The notes under the pieces: model-generated | Told to the model about the DNA's origin: nothing | Seen by the model: only the letters and a program-made list of their open reading frames with translations | Databases searched by the model: none | Part shown: positions 8,608 through 17,149 of the stretch, one piece after another | Layout: each line of letters opens with the position of its first letter | Position numbering within the stretch: the stretch's first letter is position 1 | Program-made: the position numbers and the translations under genes | From: Deltaproteobacteria bacterium | GTDB taxonomy: Bacteria; Desulfobacterota; GWC2-55-46 | Assembly (NCBI GenBank): GCA_019912665.1 | Contig: JAIOIE010000021.1 | Location: 199,679-263,678, forward strand | Reading direction: 5' to 3' | Length of the DNA stretch: 64,000 nucleotides

Positions 8608-9722
8608 GCCGTGGGCCTGGGGACAGGTCCACGCCTCCTAAGGAACCGCCCGAAGTTTTCAATAAGCCACGGCCTTGTCGAGACAAGCCACCTTAAGCGC
8701 AGTGAAAGTCCTGCAGCGCAGGTCAATGACAGCGTCTCGACCTTCCCGGTGCTCCATTGCAGTTTATACGGCTCGTCGCCCTGGAGGAAATCGATGCCCT
8801 TGAGCCCTTCCATTAGCCCCCTCTCAACCAGCATCCCGATATGCACCTTTCCCGGGGAGTGCCTCTCGAAGTCCGGGTTGTAGGCCGGGGTATACCAGAA
8901 GAGCCATTTGTTCGAGACGAAACCGAAATGCATGCTGATGATCTCATTGCCGCATGAGAGGTATGAGAAGTGAAGCCCCCTTCCGTGGAGGCCTTCCACA
9001 AGGGCACGGTAGAAATCCGCCTCTTCGCCATCGAGGAATTTCATATTGAAGCCCCTCCGGCTCCAGCGGGCCGAATGCATCCTGAAAAAGAGCGGCAGGA
9101 ACGCCAGGACCTCCTCTTTCCCTTCAGGCACATGGAGGTTCAAACGCCCGGCATCCTCAAGCCTCCTTCTCTGCCTCCTCAGATCGGTCCTCAGGGACTT
9201 TTTCCAGGATTTTTCGGTTGAGGCGTAATCCTCTCCGAATTCGAGCCTCGGGCATATGGAGGCCGTTTCATGGATGCGCGCGCCAGTACCTTTTATGGTC
9301 TCGTCAAGAGCCAGTGCCGCAGGATGCCCAACGGGGAGGTGCGGGAAATCGAGTATCTTGCCGCGGGCTTCTGAAAAAAGGTCTTCAGCGACCGCGCCCA
9401 CGAAGGCGTCCTCATGGCCGGTCCTCACAGCAGGCAGTCCGTAGTCGGAGCTACGGCCTGAAAGTGTCTCAATGACAGTGCCGCGAAGGTCTTTGAAAGA
9501 GCCTTTCCTTATGCAGAAAGGCCATACCCCGACAAGCTCGCTCCCGTCGTATCCGGCATAGAGGCGGAGCCTCTTCCCGTTTCCAAAGGCCTTCCACCAG
9601 GCCAGGTTCCATGCTGGGCCGGAAAATATGTGAAGGCGTTCGTCTGTTGCCAGCCTCTCCCATGCATGGGCCGGTTTTTCCAGGGCATCAAAGGATTCGG
9701 TTATGCGTATCGATATGGGCAT
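8604..9722 (-). CDS. GNAT-fold acetyltransferase, CelD/BcsL (FemAB-like) family
   Basis: A 372-residue protein of the GNAT group often annotated as cellulose biosynthesis CelD/BcsL. The opening HIFSGPAWNLAWWKAFG and the segment LVGVWPFCIRKG are the family hallmarks. The second half has FYRALVEGLHGRGLHFSYL, ISMHFGFVSNKWLFWYTPA and GIDFLQGDEPYKLQW, which form the acyl-CoA-binding half. Relatives in glycan loci N- or O-acylate sugars. The start is the ATG at 9722, which has GGAG about 8 bases upstream; it lies 46 bases after the DegT gene stop, one of the few small gaps in this run. Acyl donor and acceptor are unknown. Confidence 0.8.
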   Translation of the reverse strand: MPISIRITESFDALEKPAHAWERLATDERLHIFSGPAWNLAWWKAFGNGKRLRLYAGYDGSELVGVWPFCIRKGSFKDLRGTVIETLSGRSSDYGLPAVRTGHEDAFVGAVAEDLFSEARGKILDFPHLPVGHPAALALDETIKGTGARIHETASICPRLEFGEDYASTEKSWKKSLRTDLRRQRRRLEDAGRLNLHVPEGKEEVLAFLPLFFRMHSARWSRRGFNMKFLDGEEADFYRALVEGLHGRGLHFSYLSCGNEIISMHFGFVSNKWLFWYTPAYNPDFERHSPGKVHIGMLVERGLMEGLKGIDFLQGDEPYKLQWSTGKVETLSLTCAAGLSLRLRWLVSTRPWLIENFGRFLRRRGPVPRPTA

Positions 9723-9768
9723 CCATACTCCATATGGCGTAATCGCTTGCTTTTCTGTGATATCGGCA

Positions 9769-10758
9769 CTATACCGGGAATAAAATGAGCTTTTTCCAGA
9801 TGGAGACCGCGCTGCCGTCCGACTTCCAGACTTCAAGCGGGAGCGTGGGCCAGACGCTCACTCTGTAACCTTTCACTAGATATCTCCTGAACCATTTGTC
9901 CCGTTCGTCCACGAGCATCGGGCAGCTTGAAGGGACCGATCCATGATGGAGTTCCTTCACCATCCTGAAGCCTTTGGCCGAGAGCTTCTCTACCCATTTC
10001 CGGTAATTCTCCCTCCGCCTTTTTGCCTCCCTATCGAAGGGGTATCCGGAGAGTACAGCGAGGCTCCATTCGTCTGCCCTGAAATCCATTGCCTCGCCTT
10101 CGGTCGAGCCATGCGGGGGAATAACCGGCTCTCTTTTTCTGAGCCTCCCCAATTGCAGGTTATACTTCGCCTCAGCCAGCTTGAGGAAGGAGGCGAACCG
10201 CGGCTTCCTCTTCTCGGCAGGCAGTCCGGCGCTAATCCGTCTCAAGCTCTCCAGCCCTTCCGCGCCCGGAGCGCCCCTGTTCACAAGGAGGGCCGCGCCG
10301 TTCAGGATTGGCACGAGTTTCCTGAAGCTCAAAAGCCCTATGTCTCCCCTCGTCCCAAGCGCCATCCCGTCCGCCTTGCCCAGGAAACCATGCGAGCTGT
10401 CCTCAATGAGGTAGAGGCCGTTCCTTTTGCAGACCTCGCTAAGTTTCTTAAGGTCCTGGGGAAAGCCGAAATAATTGACCGCGAGTACGGCCCTGGTCTT
10501 TTCCGTTATGAGCCTTGCAACGCTTTCGAGGTCGGGGCCAAGGTCCGGGCCGACACTGTAGAACCTGACCTTCAGGCCGAGCCTCTGGCACGGCACCATC
10601 AACACGTCGCAGATGAGGTCCGGATAGAGCACCTCGTCCCCTTCCCCGAGGCCCAAGTGCCTGTAGCCGTATTCAAGGGCGGTCCTTGCGTATCCGAAGA
10701 GGACGGCGCGGTCAGACCCGATTATTTCGTCAAGGGCTGACAAGGCCCCTCCGCTCAC
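9769..10758 (-). CDS. DegT/DnrJ/EryC1-family aminotransferase
   Basis: A 329-residue PLP-dependent enzyme of the sugar aminotransferase family. GEGDEVLYPDLICDVL lies in the phosphate-binding part, LYLIEDSSHGFLG carries the Asp (120) that pairs with the pyridine nitrogen, and GLLSFRKLVPILNGAALLV holds the Schiff-base Lys at about 147. It is shorter than typical sugar aminotransferases (about 370-400 residues), mainly at the C-terminus. It probably transaminates a nucleotide-linked keto sugar; a CDP-4-keto-6-deoxyhexose made by the RfbF/RfbG pair upstream is a candidate. Overlap with the GT2 gene upstream is 29 bases. Confidence 0.83.
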   Translation of the reverse strand: MSGGALSALDEIIGSDRAVLFGYARTALEYGYRHLGLGEGDEVLYPDLICDVLMVPCQRLGLKVRFYSVGPDLGPDLESVARLITEKTRAVLAVNYFGFPQDLKKLSEVCKRNGLYLIEDSSHGFLGKADGMALGTRGDIGLLSFRKLVPILNGAALLVNRGAPGAEGLESLRRISAGLPAEKRKPRFASFLKLAEAKYNLQLGRLRKREPVIPPHGSTEGEAMDFRADEWSLAVLSGYPFDREAKRRRENYRKWVEKLSAKGFRMVKELHHGSVPSSCPMLVDERDKWFRRYLVKGYRVSVWPTLPLEVWKSDGSAVSIWKKLILFPV

Positions 10759-11665
10759 GGTAATATCCTATGAGCGGCGCGGCGGCCCTGTAAGGTAAAA
10801 ACGAGGCCATGTAAAGTGCCAGCGCCTTCGGGTCTTTGCCGAGATAGGGCTTGAGCATGCTCCGCCCGCTCCCGTCCCCCTTTTCCCACGCGTTCATGAA
10901 CCTCTGCTTCGATATCCTCCGCCTCATTGATTCGACCTCTCCGGCGGCCTCCTCCCTGAGGCCGGGGAAAAGCCCGATATACTTATCGAGCATCAGCTGG
11001 CTTTCGATTGCGAACCGTTCCTTTTTTTGCCATGTGAGGCTTCCCGCATGCACCCGCCATTTGGCCAGGGGCTCGTGAACGCAGTCGGCCTCCCACCAGT
11101 ACGCTATCCTTATAAAGAGGTCCGCCTCCTCGTTCACCTCAAGCCTCTCGTCAAACCATTCGGATAGCCCGTCGAGAGCGCTCTTTCTTATGACGACCGT
11201 CTCCAAGGAAAGGAAGTAATCGGTAAGGAGTCGCTTAAAGACCATGCCCCTCGGAGGCCTGGAGTTGGCGTAAAGCCGCCTTGTCTCCCCGTTGTCGTTG
11301 AAGAAAAAGGTATCCGAGAAGACCAGGCCTGTCCTCGGGTTTCTATCGAATAGCGGCACCTGCTTCTCAAGCTTCTCAGGCATCCAGAGGTCGTCGCAAT
11401 CGAGAAATGCTATGAGCTCGCCCCTTGCCTCCTGCAAGGACATGTTCCTTGCCCTGCCGAGCGGGATAGTCTCAGTGCTCCTGAAATACCTGAGCCTCCG
11501 GTCATAGCCACGGGCTATCTCGCCGCTTCCGTCAGTCGAGGCGTTGTCCCAGAATACGATCTCCCAGTCCTTGCAGGTCTGTGCGTAGACGCTTTCAATG
11601 GAAGCGCGCAGGTACTTGGCGCCGTTCAGGCAATTCATTATGACGCTCACCCTCGGCTGAGGCAT
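10730..11665 (-). CDS. Family 2 glycosyltransferase
   Basis: A 311-residue soluble GT2 enzyme. RVSVIMNCLNGAKYLRASI opens the GT-A fold, IVFWDNASTDGSGEIA has the nucleotide-binding Asp, and ELIAFLDCDDLWMPEKLE carries the DDLW metal site (D-x-D equivalent). The domain ends near residue 220 and is followed by a helical tail. The start is the ATG at 11665, which shares one base with the stop of the upstream gene (TGATG), a strong sign of coupled translation. It probably adds a residue of the repeat unit. Confidence 0.87.
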   Translation of the reverse strand: MPQPRVSVIMNCLNGAKYLRASIESVYAQTCKDWEIVFWDNASTDGSGEIARGYDRRLRYFRSTETIPLGRARNMSLQEARGELIAFLDCDDLWMPEKLEKQVPLFDRNPRTGLVFSDTFFFNDNGETRRLYANSRPPRGMVFKRLLTDYFLSLETVVIRKSALDGLSEWFDERLEVNEEADLFIRIAYWWEADCVHEPLAKWRVHAGSLTWQKKERFAIESQLMLDKYIGLFPGLREEAAGEVESMRRRISKQRFMNAWEKGDGSGRSMLKPYLGKDPKALALYMASFLPYRAAAPLIGYYRERRGLVSP

Positions 11666-12105
11666 CAGGCCCCCCAATCGTATCGAATAATCGGGTTCTC
11701 GATTTCCATGCGCTCCGCCTCATCCGGGCTGTGCGGGATGTCCGTGCAGTTCGCTATGAGCGCCGGGCCATCGGATATGCCCATGAAGCCATACCAGAGC
11801 AGCGGGGGAACCCGTATGAGCCTGTAATCTGACTCGCCGGTCTCCATGACGACCGTCTCCCCGTTCGTTAGAGCGCCGGGGCGAGTGTCATGGAATACGA
11901 GCCTTATTCTTCCGACGGGGACGGCGAAGCGCTGGGTCATCCTGAGGTGCCTCTTCCACGCCTTCACCTTCCCGGGGTTCACGGTCGAGAAATATATTTC
12001 CCCGAAGCCCTCGAAACCCGGGCAGTCGGCCCTGAGCATCCTCATTACCCTGCCCCTCTCGTCCGGGAACTGCGGAAGCGGTTCCGTTTGAAGTCCCTCT
12101 ATCAA
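11665..12105 (-). CDS. RmlC-like cupin, nucleotide-sugar epimerase family
   Basis: A 146-residue cupin related to dTDP-4-dehydrorhamnose 3,5-epimerase (RfbC/RmlC) but shorter. Visible features are FPDERGRVMRMLRAD at the start, IYFSTVNPGKVKAWKRH with the candidate His, and VPPLLWYGFMGISDGPALI. It lies directly after the CDP-glucose 4,6-dehydratase, so it probably epimerises CDP-4-keto-6-deoxyglucose, as related cupins are thought to do in several O-antigen loci. I take the TTG at 12105 as start because it overlaps the dehydratase stop (TTGA). A longer reading would run back through the dehydratase gene. The reaction is inferred from context. Confidence 0.75.
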   Translation of the reverse strand: MIEGLQTEPLPQFPDERGRVMRMLRADCPGFEGFGEIYFSTVNPGKVKAWKRHLRMTQRFAVPVGRIRLVFHDTRPGALTNGETVVMETGESDYRLIRVPPLLWYGFMGISDGPALIANCTDIPHSPDEAERMEIENPIIRYDWGA

Positions 12106-13232
12106 GACAGCGCGCCCTCCCCCGCCCACGGAAGCCCGGCCGTTGCGGCCTCCGACAAATAAAACTCTATCTGCTCCGCCGAAAAGGCGTACATATCCTT
12201 CCCGCCCGAGTAATAGCGCCTGTACCATTCTGCCGTGAGCCTTATCGTATCCTCGAACGAGAGGACAGGCCGCCAGCCGAGTTCGTGCAGGGCCTTATCG
12301 CACGATAATTTCAGGAGCGCGCTCTCCTTCCTGCCGTCCTCACCGTCACCGCGCCTCCATCCGGGGCCTCCCCAGTACGCGGTGAAAAGGTCTATGAGCT
12401 CGGAGACGGGCTTATTTACCTTCTGGTCGGGCCCGAAATTGAAGGACTCGCCGTGGAGCCTTTCCGAGGCAAGGAGGTCCGCCCCGAGCCAAAGGTATCC
12501 GCTCAATGGTTCGAGCACGTGCTGCCAGGGCCTTGTGGAGGACGGGTTCCTTATTACCGCCTCCCTCCCTTCCGACCAGGCCCGCACGCAATCCGGTATG
12601 ACCCTCGATTCGGCCCAATCGCCGCCGCCGACCACGTTCCCGGCCCTTGCGGTCGCAATCCTTGGCGCATCGCACGTGGGCCGGAAAGACCTCGCGTAAG
12701 CGCTTGCCGCTATTTCCGCGCAGGCCTTTGAGGCGCTGTACGGGTCTCTGCCGCCGAGCCTGTCGTTTTCACGGTAGCCCCAGACGCACTCGATATTCTC
12801 GTAGCACTTGTCGCTCGTAACTATGACAGCCGCCTTCACCGACCTGGATGACCGCACGCATTCGAGCACATTAACGGTCCCGCCGACGTTCGTATCAAAG
12901 GTGAGCTTGGGGTCGGCATAGGACATGCGCACTATGGGCTGGGCCGCGAGATGGAAGACGACCTCGGGCCGGAAGTCCTCAAAGACGGACTTGAGCCTTT
13001 CTATCTCCCTTACGTCGCCCCAGCGGTGGTCTACGGCCCTTTCGAGGCTGGATGCCGTGAAGTTGCACGGGCTTGAAGGGAGGTATGAAGAGAACCCCGC
13101 CACCTCCGCGCCGAGAGAGGTAAGCCAGATGGCGAGCCACGAGCCCTTGAAGCCCGTGTGCCCGGTCACGAGCGCCTTTTTCCCTTTGTACGCGCCCCCG
13201 AAGAGCTGTATCGCTCCCCCGCTCAGTTCCAT
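12102..13232 (-). CDS. rfbG: CDP-glucose 4,6-dehydratase
   Basis: A 376-residue short-chain dehydrogenase that converts CDP-glucose to CDP-4-keto-6-deoxyglucose. KKALVTGHTGFKGSWLAIWL is the NAD-binding G-x-x-G-x-x-G motif in the form characteristic of RfbG. VVFHLAAQPIVRMSYADP and VNVLECVR are family hallmarks. The active site shows VTSDKCYEN and DPYSASKACAE (Tyr and Lys of YxxxK). The ATG at 13232 has GAGG about 8 bases upstream and overlaps the cytidylyltransferase gene by 10 bases. With RfbF it forms the entry to CDP-6-deoxy or dideoxy sugars. The usual next enzyme for 3,6-dideoxy sugars, RfbH, is absent here. Confidence 0.93.
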   Translation of the reverse strand: MELSGGAIQLFGGAYKGKKALVTGHTGFKGSWLAIWLTSLGAEVAGFSSYLPSSPCNFTASSLERAVDHRWGDVREIERLKSVFEDFRPEVVFHLAAQPIVRMSYADPKLTFDTNVGGTVNVLECVRSSRSVKAAVIVTSDKCYENIECVWGYRENDRLGGRDPYSASKACAEIAASAYARSFRPTCDAPRIATARAGNVVGGGDWAESRVIPDCVRAWSEGREAVIRNPSSTRPWQHVLEPLSGYLWLGADLLASERLHGESFNFGPDQKVNKPVSELIDLFTAYWGGPGWRRGDGEDGRKESALLKLSCDKALHELGWRPVLSFEDTIRLTAEWYRRYYSGGKDMYAFSAEQIEFYLSEAATAGLPWAGEGALS

Positions 13233-13999
13233 ACCTTCCACCTCGCGTTACCGCTCTCCCAGAGCCTCTCCAGGAATTGCTTGTCCCTCATAGTGTCCAT
13301 GCACTGCCAGAAGCCCTCGTGCCTGAAGGCCATGAGCTCCCTCTTCTTCGCGAGGGTCTCAAGCGGCCCGGCCTCGAGCACGGTATCGTCTCCGTCGATA
13401 TAGTCGAATACGGCGGGCTCGAAGACGAAGAAACCCCCGTTCACCCAGCCCTCGCCTGTCTGCGGCTTCTCCTTGAAATCCATGATCTCGTGGCGATCGC
13501 CGTTGAACCTCACCTCGCCGAACCGCGCCGAGGGGCGTACGACCGTGACCGTAGCCGTCCTCCCGTGGGACCTGTGGAATTCAAGGAGCTTCTTTATATC
13601 GACGTCAGCCACGCCGTCCCCATAGGTGAGCATGAAGGTAGAGCCCTTGAGCTTGTTCCTGAGTTTTTTCAGCCTCCCGCCTGTCATCGAGTCCGCGCCG
13701 GTGTCGACGAGATGGACCCGCCAGTCCTTTTTCCCGTTCCCTTCGGTCTCGACCCTCCCCGTGCCGAGGTCGACCGTCAAATCGCTCTGGTGAAGGTAGT
13801 AGTTGAGGAAATACTCCTTTATGAGGCCGCCCTTGTAGCCGAGGGCCACGACGAACTCGCTAAAGCCGTGCGCCCCGTATATGTTCATGATGTGCCAGAG
13901 GATGGGCTTGCCGCCTATCTCGACGATGGGCTTGGGCCTCAAAGAGGTCTCCTCGCTGAGCCTCGTGCCGAGCCCTCCGGCGAGTATGACCACCTTCAT
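13223..13999 (-). CDS. rfbF: Glucose-1-phosphate cytidylyltransferase
   Basis: A 258-residue nucleotidyltransferase making CDP-glucose from CTP and glucose-1-phosphate. MKVVILAGGLGTRLSEET is the nucleotide-binding signature, LRPKPIVEIGGKPILWHIM contains the catalytic Lys, and FMLTYGDGVADVDI carries the metal-binding Asp. Length and motifs match RfbF throughout, including SDLTVDLGTG and the segment DWRVHLVDTG. It overlaps the class III aminotransferase gene upstream by 4 bases and the dehydratase downstream by 10, so these three form a tight CDP-sugar module. Confidence 0.94.
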   Translation of the reverse strand: MKVVILAGGLGTRLSEETSLRPKPIVEIGGKPILWHIMNIYGAHGFSEFVVALGYKGGLIKEYFLNYYLHQSDLTVDLGTGRVETEGNGKKDWRVHLVDTGADSMTGGRLKKLRNKLKGSTFMLTYGDGVADVDIKKLLEFHRSHGRTATVTVVRPSARFGEVRFNGDRHEIMDFKEKPQTGEGWVNGGFFVFEPAVFDYIDGDDTVLEAGPLETLAKKRELMAFRHEGFWQCMDTMRDKQFLERLWESGNARWKVWN

Positions 14000-15411
14000 A
14001 CGGTCGCCCTCATTTTTCCGTGCCCGCCCTTTATCCCGAATTTGATCTCCACCTTTCCTATGCTCTCATCCAGTATGGCGACCGCAGTATCCAGCATCTC
14101 TCTTCTTATTGTCAGTTGCGGCGCGAGCCTCAGGAGATGCACAACAGGCACGCCGGGTATGAGCTTCCTTTTAATGCACTCGGCGTATACCTCGGAGGCG
14201 GCCTCGATAAATGGCTTTTTCGTTTCCCGGTCCCAGACGAACTCCATCCCCAGGAGGCAGCCCTTTCCCCTTACGTCGCCTATTATGGGATGCGCCTCCT
14301 TAAGCTCCTTCAATTTCCCGAGAAGGTAATTCCCGTTATCTACGGACCGCTCCATTGCGCCCTCTTCCTCGATGGCCTCGATTGTCGCAAGCCCGGCGGC
14401 TGAGGCCATCGGGTTCCCGCCGAAGGTGGTCGAGGGCGCTATTTTCGGGAGGGCCCACGCGTGCTCCTCCTTCACCACGAGCGCGCTCATGGGGAAGCCG
14501 TTCCCGAGCCCCTTGCCGAGGACGGTTATGTCCGGCCTGACGCCCCACCAGTCGGCCGAGAGCCATCTCCCGGTCCTCCCAGAGCCGGTGAGTATCTCGT
14601 CGGTCACGAGGAGTATGCCGCGCGATTTGCACAGGCGCTCAAGCTTCGACAGGAAATCGTCGGGCGGTATTATGGTGCCGCCCCATCCCTGAATGGGCTC
14701 GAGCACGAAGGCCGCCACAAGCCCTGTGGTCGCTTCCTTTATATACTGCTCGTAGAACGTGATATAAGCGTCTATATCAATCTTCCCGTCCGGGGTTGTC
14801 CATAACGGGCGGTAAGGGTCGGGCCTCGGGACCAGATGAAATCCGGAAGGCCGGGCAGGCCCGTTCGAGGGCGTAAGGCGGCCGAGCGCTGCGGAGCCGT
14901 ATGTCTTTCCGTGGTGGTCGGAGAAGAAAGAGATTATCTCGTGCCTTCCGGTTATGGTCCTTGCCGCGCGGATTGCGAACTCTACGGCGGTCGTGCCGTT
15001 ATCATAGAGGTGTATGTTATTGAGCTCCCCTCCGAGGCATCCCGCGAGCCTTTCGAGGAAGGCGGCCTTTACCGGGGTCATGTAATCATGGCAGTTCATG
15101 AGTGTCTTCGCGTGCCTTGAGACCGCTTCGGATACCTTGGGGTGCGAGTGGCCGAGGTTCGTGACATAGATGCCTGAGCCCAGGTCGAGGTACCTGTTCC
15201 CGTCCGCGTCCTTCAGGATGCTTCCCTGTCCGGACTCGAATACCAGCGGGTTTATGCTCACCCTTCCGTGGCAGGAAGTGTGCCTGTACCCGCGCTCCCG
15301 AATCACCCTGGAAGCGGTCTCCTTTTCAGCCTTGCCGAGGTCTCGCATGAAGGCCTCGTCCTCCATGGAGGACCATGCCCCGGTTGCTTTTACGTCGCTG
15401 AAATCGATCAT
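13996..15411 (-). CDS. Class III (PLP-dependent) aminotransferase
   Basis: A 471-residue fold-type I aminotransferase of the ornithine/4-aminobutyrate class. KDADGNRYLDLGSGIYVTN opens the domain, DNGTTAVEFAIRAAR binds PLP phosphate, LLVTDEILTGSGRTG supplies the PLP-contacting Asp (271), and TVLGKGLGNGFP holds the Schiff-base Lys (300). In a glycan locus and coupled to rfbF by a 4-base overlap, it more likely serves a sugar, amino-acid or amino-alcohol substituent than catabolism. AGGAG lies about 10 bases before the ATG, and the 168-base leader contains two inverted repeats. Acceptor and donor are unknown. Confidence 0.85.
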   Translation of the reverse strand: MIDFSDVKATGAWSSMEDEAFMRDLGKAEKETASRVIRERGYRHTSCHGRVSINPLVFESGQGSILKDADGNRYLDLGSGIYVTNLGHSHPKVSEAVSRHAKTLMNCHDYMTPVKAAFLERLAGCLGGELNNIHLYDNGTTAVEFAIRAARTITGRHEIISFFSDHHGKTYGSAALGRLTPSNGPARPSGFHLVPRPDPYRPLWTTPDGKIDIDAYITFYEQYIKEATTGLVAAFVLEPIQGWGGTIIPPDDFLSKLERLCKSRGILLVTDEILTGSGRTGRWLSADWWGVRPDITVLGKGLGNGFPMSALVVKEEHAWALPKIAPSTTFGGNPMASAAGLATIEAIEEEGAMERSVDNGNYLLGKLKELKEAHPIIGDVRGKGCLLGMEFVWDRETKKPFIEAASEVYAECIKRKLIPGVPVVHLLRLAPQLTIRREMLDTAVAILDESIGKVEIKFGIKGGHGKMRATV

Positions 15412-15433
15412 CCCGTGTTTCTCCTGTCAGAAT

Positions 15434-15464
15434 GCTGAAAAAGTCCAGCCTGTTTTTTTTCAGC
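15434..15464. repeat. Inverted repeat in leader of the class III aminotransferase gene
   Basis: Two perfect 9-base arms, GCTGAAAAA at 15434-15442 and TTTTTCAGC at 15456-15464, are separated by 13 bases. On the minus strand this would form an RNA hairpin 20-50 bases before the aminotransferase start. It could be a weak terminator, an attenuation structure or part of a dispersed repeat; the sequence does not decide. Confidence 0.5.
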
Positions 15465-15500
15465 CACGACTTGAATCGAAGTGAATTCGTGCAAGTCTCA

Positions 15501-15581
15501 CAAATTGCTCGACTTCACAGCCTCGCAATTTGGCAATCCATCCATGTATTGCCAAGCAGGTTGCGTTTCGCGCAACCTGCT
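15501..15581. repeat. Intergenic inverted repeats after a radical SAM gene
   Basis: In the 168-base gap 15412-15579 there are two further palindromes. CAAATTGC (15501-15508) pairs with GCAATTTG (15525-15532). AGCAGGTTGCG (15555-15565) pairs with CGCAACCTGCT (15571-15581) around a 5-base loop. The second arm of the latter runs into the stop codon of the radical SAM gene, and the minus-strand RNA has no U-run after it, so it is not a standard terminator. It may stabilise the 3' end or act as a transcription pause. No gene is seen in the gap. Confidence 0.5.
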
Positions 15582-17139
15582 AAAACGGCTCTATGGCAGG
15601 CGCAGCAAGCCCTCTCTCCGAAGCCTCGAGCACGAGGTCCAGGATGTACTTCCGCGTTTTTTTCTTAGGCCTGCTGATGGACTCGATATCCTGAAAGATG
15701 TAGCCGAGTCTCGGACTTCTCCTTATTCTTTCAAGTTGTTCCGGGGTTGGGCCGGAATTGAGCTCCATAAAGAGCTCGTTCGTTATCTCCGAGACCGTTT
15801 CATAATGCAGATTATCTTCCGGGATGAAATACGGGCGGAATTTGGGAGCTGCGTTATCCATATAGCGGAAATGGAAGCTCGCGAGGTCATGAAGATCCCA
15901 CCGTATCTTCTTTCCGGCAAGCTCCTCAGCGTACTGGAATATGGGGGTCCCTGGTATGGGGCTGAGGATATAAGTATTGGCCCTCATGTAGGGGTTCACT
16001 TCCTTAAGCTTCCTCATGAGCTCTATGTTCATCCTGGTCTCCTCGTCGGTCTCGGTCGGCACTCCGAAGAGGAAGTTGTGGACGGTGTTTATGCCCGCCT
16101 TTCTCAGGCTTCTATTCACCTCGATTATCTTTTCAGCCGATATCCTCTTTCTTAAAATCTTCTGGAGCCTCGGCGAGGCGGTTTCTATCGAGTAGCATAC
16201 GGTCTGGCAGATGCCCTTAAGGAGCGCGATGTTCTCGGGCCTGAGGTTATGTATGTTGGTCCAGATGTGTTCTATGTAGATGCCCTTTCTTTTCAGGTAT
16301 TCGAATACGGGAAGTATGTTTTCCGCTTCCGAAAGGAAGTCGTCGTCCCCGAAGGTGACGACGTCTATCCCGAAGTTTTCATGAAGGTAGTCTATTTCCC
16401 TTATGATGTTTTCCGCGGACCTCCTCCTGAGGCGCATCCCGCTTTCTAGCTCCTTTATGTCCTTCAGGTAACAGAAGGAGCAGTTGAACTTGCAGCCCCT
16501 GCTCGTGTAAAGGTTTATGAAATACGGGACCTGTTGCCTGTTCACGTGCTTCCTCACGAGCTCCCAGCCGAAGTCCTTCGATATGTATATGTCGTCGAGC
16601 CTTTCGACCCTGAATGTGTTCTCGTTTATTACCTGCCTTCCGTCCTCGCGATAACCCACGCCCGGGATGCCCCTGTAATCTCTTCCATCCCTAAGCGCAT
16701 CGAGAAGCTTCAAAAACGGGAACTCCCCGTCGCCGGTTATTACGAAATCTATGTCGGGGCGCTCGAGCGCGAGATGCCCTGCAAGGTGTACGAGCTTTCC
16801 GCCCCATACGACCGGAACATCCGGCGCGAGCTCCTTCGCCATCTTCGTCAGGCCGAGCGCGTTTTTCGCGAACTTGCCTATGATGACCGAGAACCCGATT
16901 GCGAGCGGCTTTTCCTTGAGGAGGTCTCCTATGACCTTCCTGTATTCGGGCTCCACATGGGTATCGACCACCGCGACATCATAGCCGTGGTCACGGATGA
17001 ACGCGCCGAGGTTCAGGATGGAGACGGGCGGGTCCTCTCTCTGGACCTTCCTCGTCCTTGCGCCGAACGAACGGGCGACCTTCGGGTCTACCTCATCGTC
17101 ATGGCCGGGGTTTATGAGTACGACGGTTCTGCTTCTCAT
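15580..17139 (-). CDS. Radical SAM protein with cobalamin-binding-like N-terminal domain
   Basis: A 519-residue B12-binding-type radical SAM protein, the third in this locus. The N-terminal domain runs to about residue 175 (VVLINPGHDDE, then VPVVWGGKLVHLAG); no DxHxxG motif is visible. CKFNCSFC gives cluster cysteines 216, 220 and 223. The barrel continues with DVVTFGDDDFLSEAENILP, CYSIETASPRLQKILRKRI and FLFGVPTETDEETRMNIEL. It begins 10 bases after the stop of the NDP-sugar epimerase gene, so it belongs to the module that starts with the aldolase. Substrate unknown; a keto-sugar or hydroxyacid intermediate of that module is the natural suggestion. Confidence 0.86.
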   Translation of the reverse strand: MRSRTVVLINPGHDDEVDPKVARSFGARTRKVQREDPPVSILNLGAFIRDHGYDVAVVDTHVEPEYRKVIGDLLKEKPLAIGFSVIIGKFAKNALGLTKMAKELAPDVPVVWGGKLVHLAGHLALERPDIDFVITGDGEFPFLKLLDALRDGRDYRGIPGVGYREDGRQVINENTFRVERLDDIYISKDFGWELVRKHVNRQQVPYFINLYTSRGCKFNCSFCYLKDIKELESGMRLRRRSAENIIREIDYLHENFGIDVVTFGDDDFLSEAENILPVFEYLKRKGIYIEHIWTNIHNLRPENIALLKGICQTVCYSIETASPRLQKILRKRISAEKIIEVNRSLRKAGINTVHNFLFGVPTETDEETRMNIELMRKLKEVNPYMRANTYILSPIPGTPIFQYAEELAGKKIRWDLHDLASFHFRYMDNAAPKFRPYFIPEDNLHYETVSEITNELFMELNSGPTPEQLERIRRSPRLGYIFQDIESISRPKKKTRKYILDLVLEASERGLAAPAIEPF

Positions 17140-17149
17140 TTATCGGCCC

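Noticed and set aside
13996-15411. Catabolic 4-aminobutyrate aminotransferase
   Set aside because: The general fold fits, but a 4-base overlap with rfbF within a glycan locus makes a biosynthetic role more likely.
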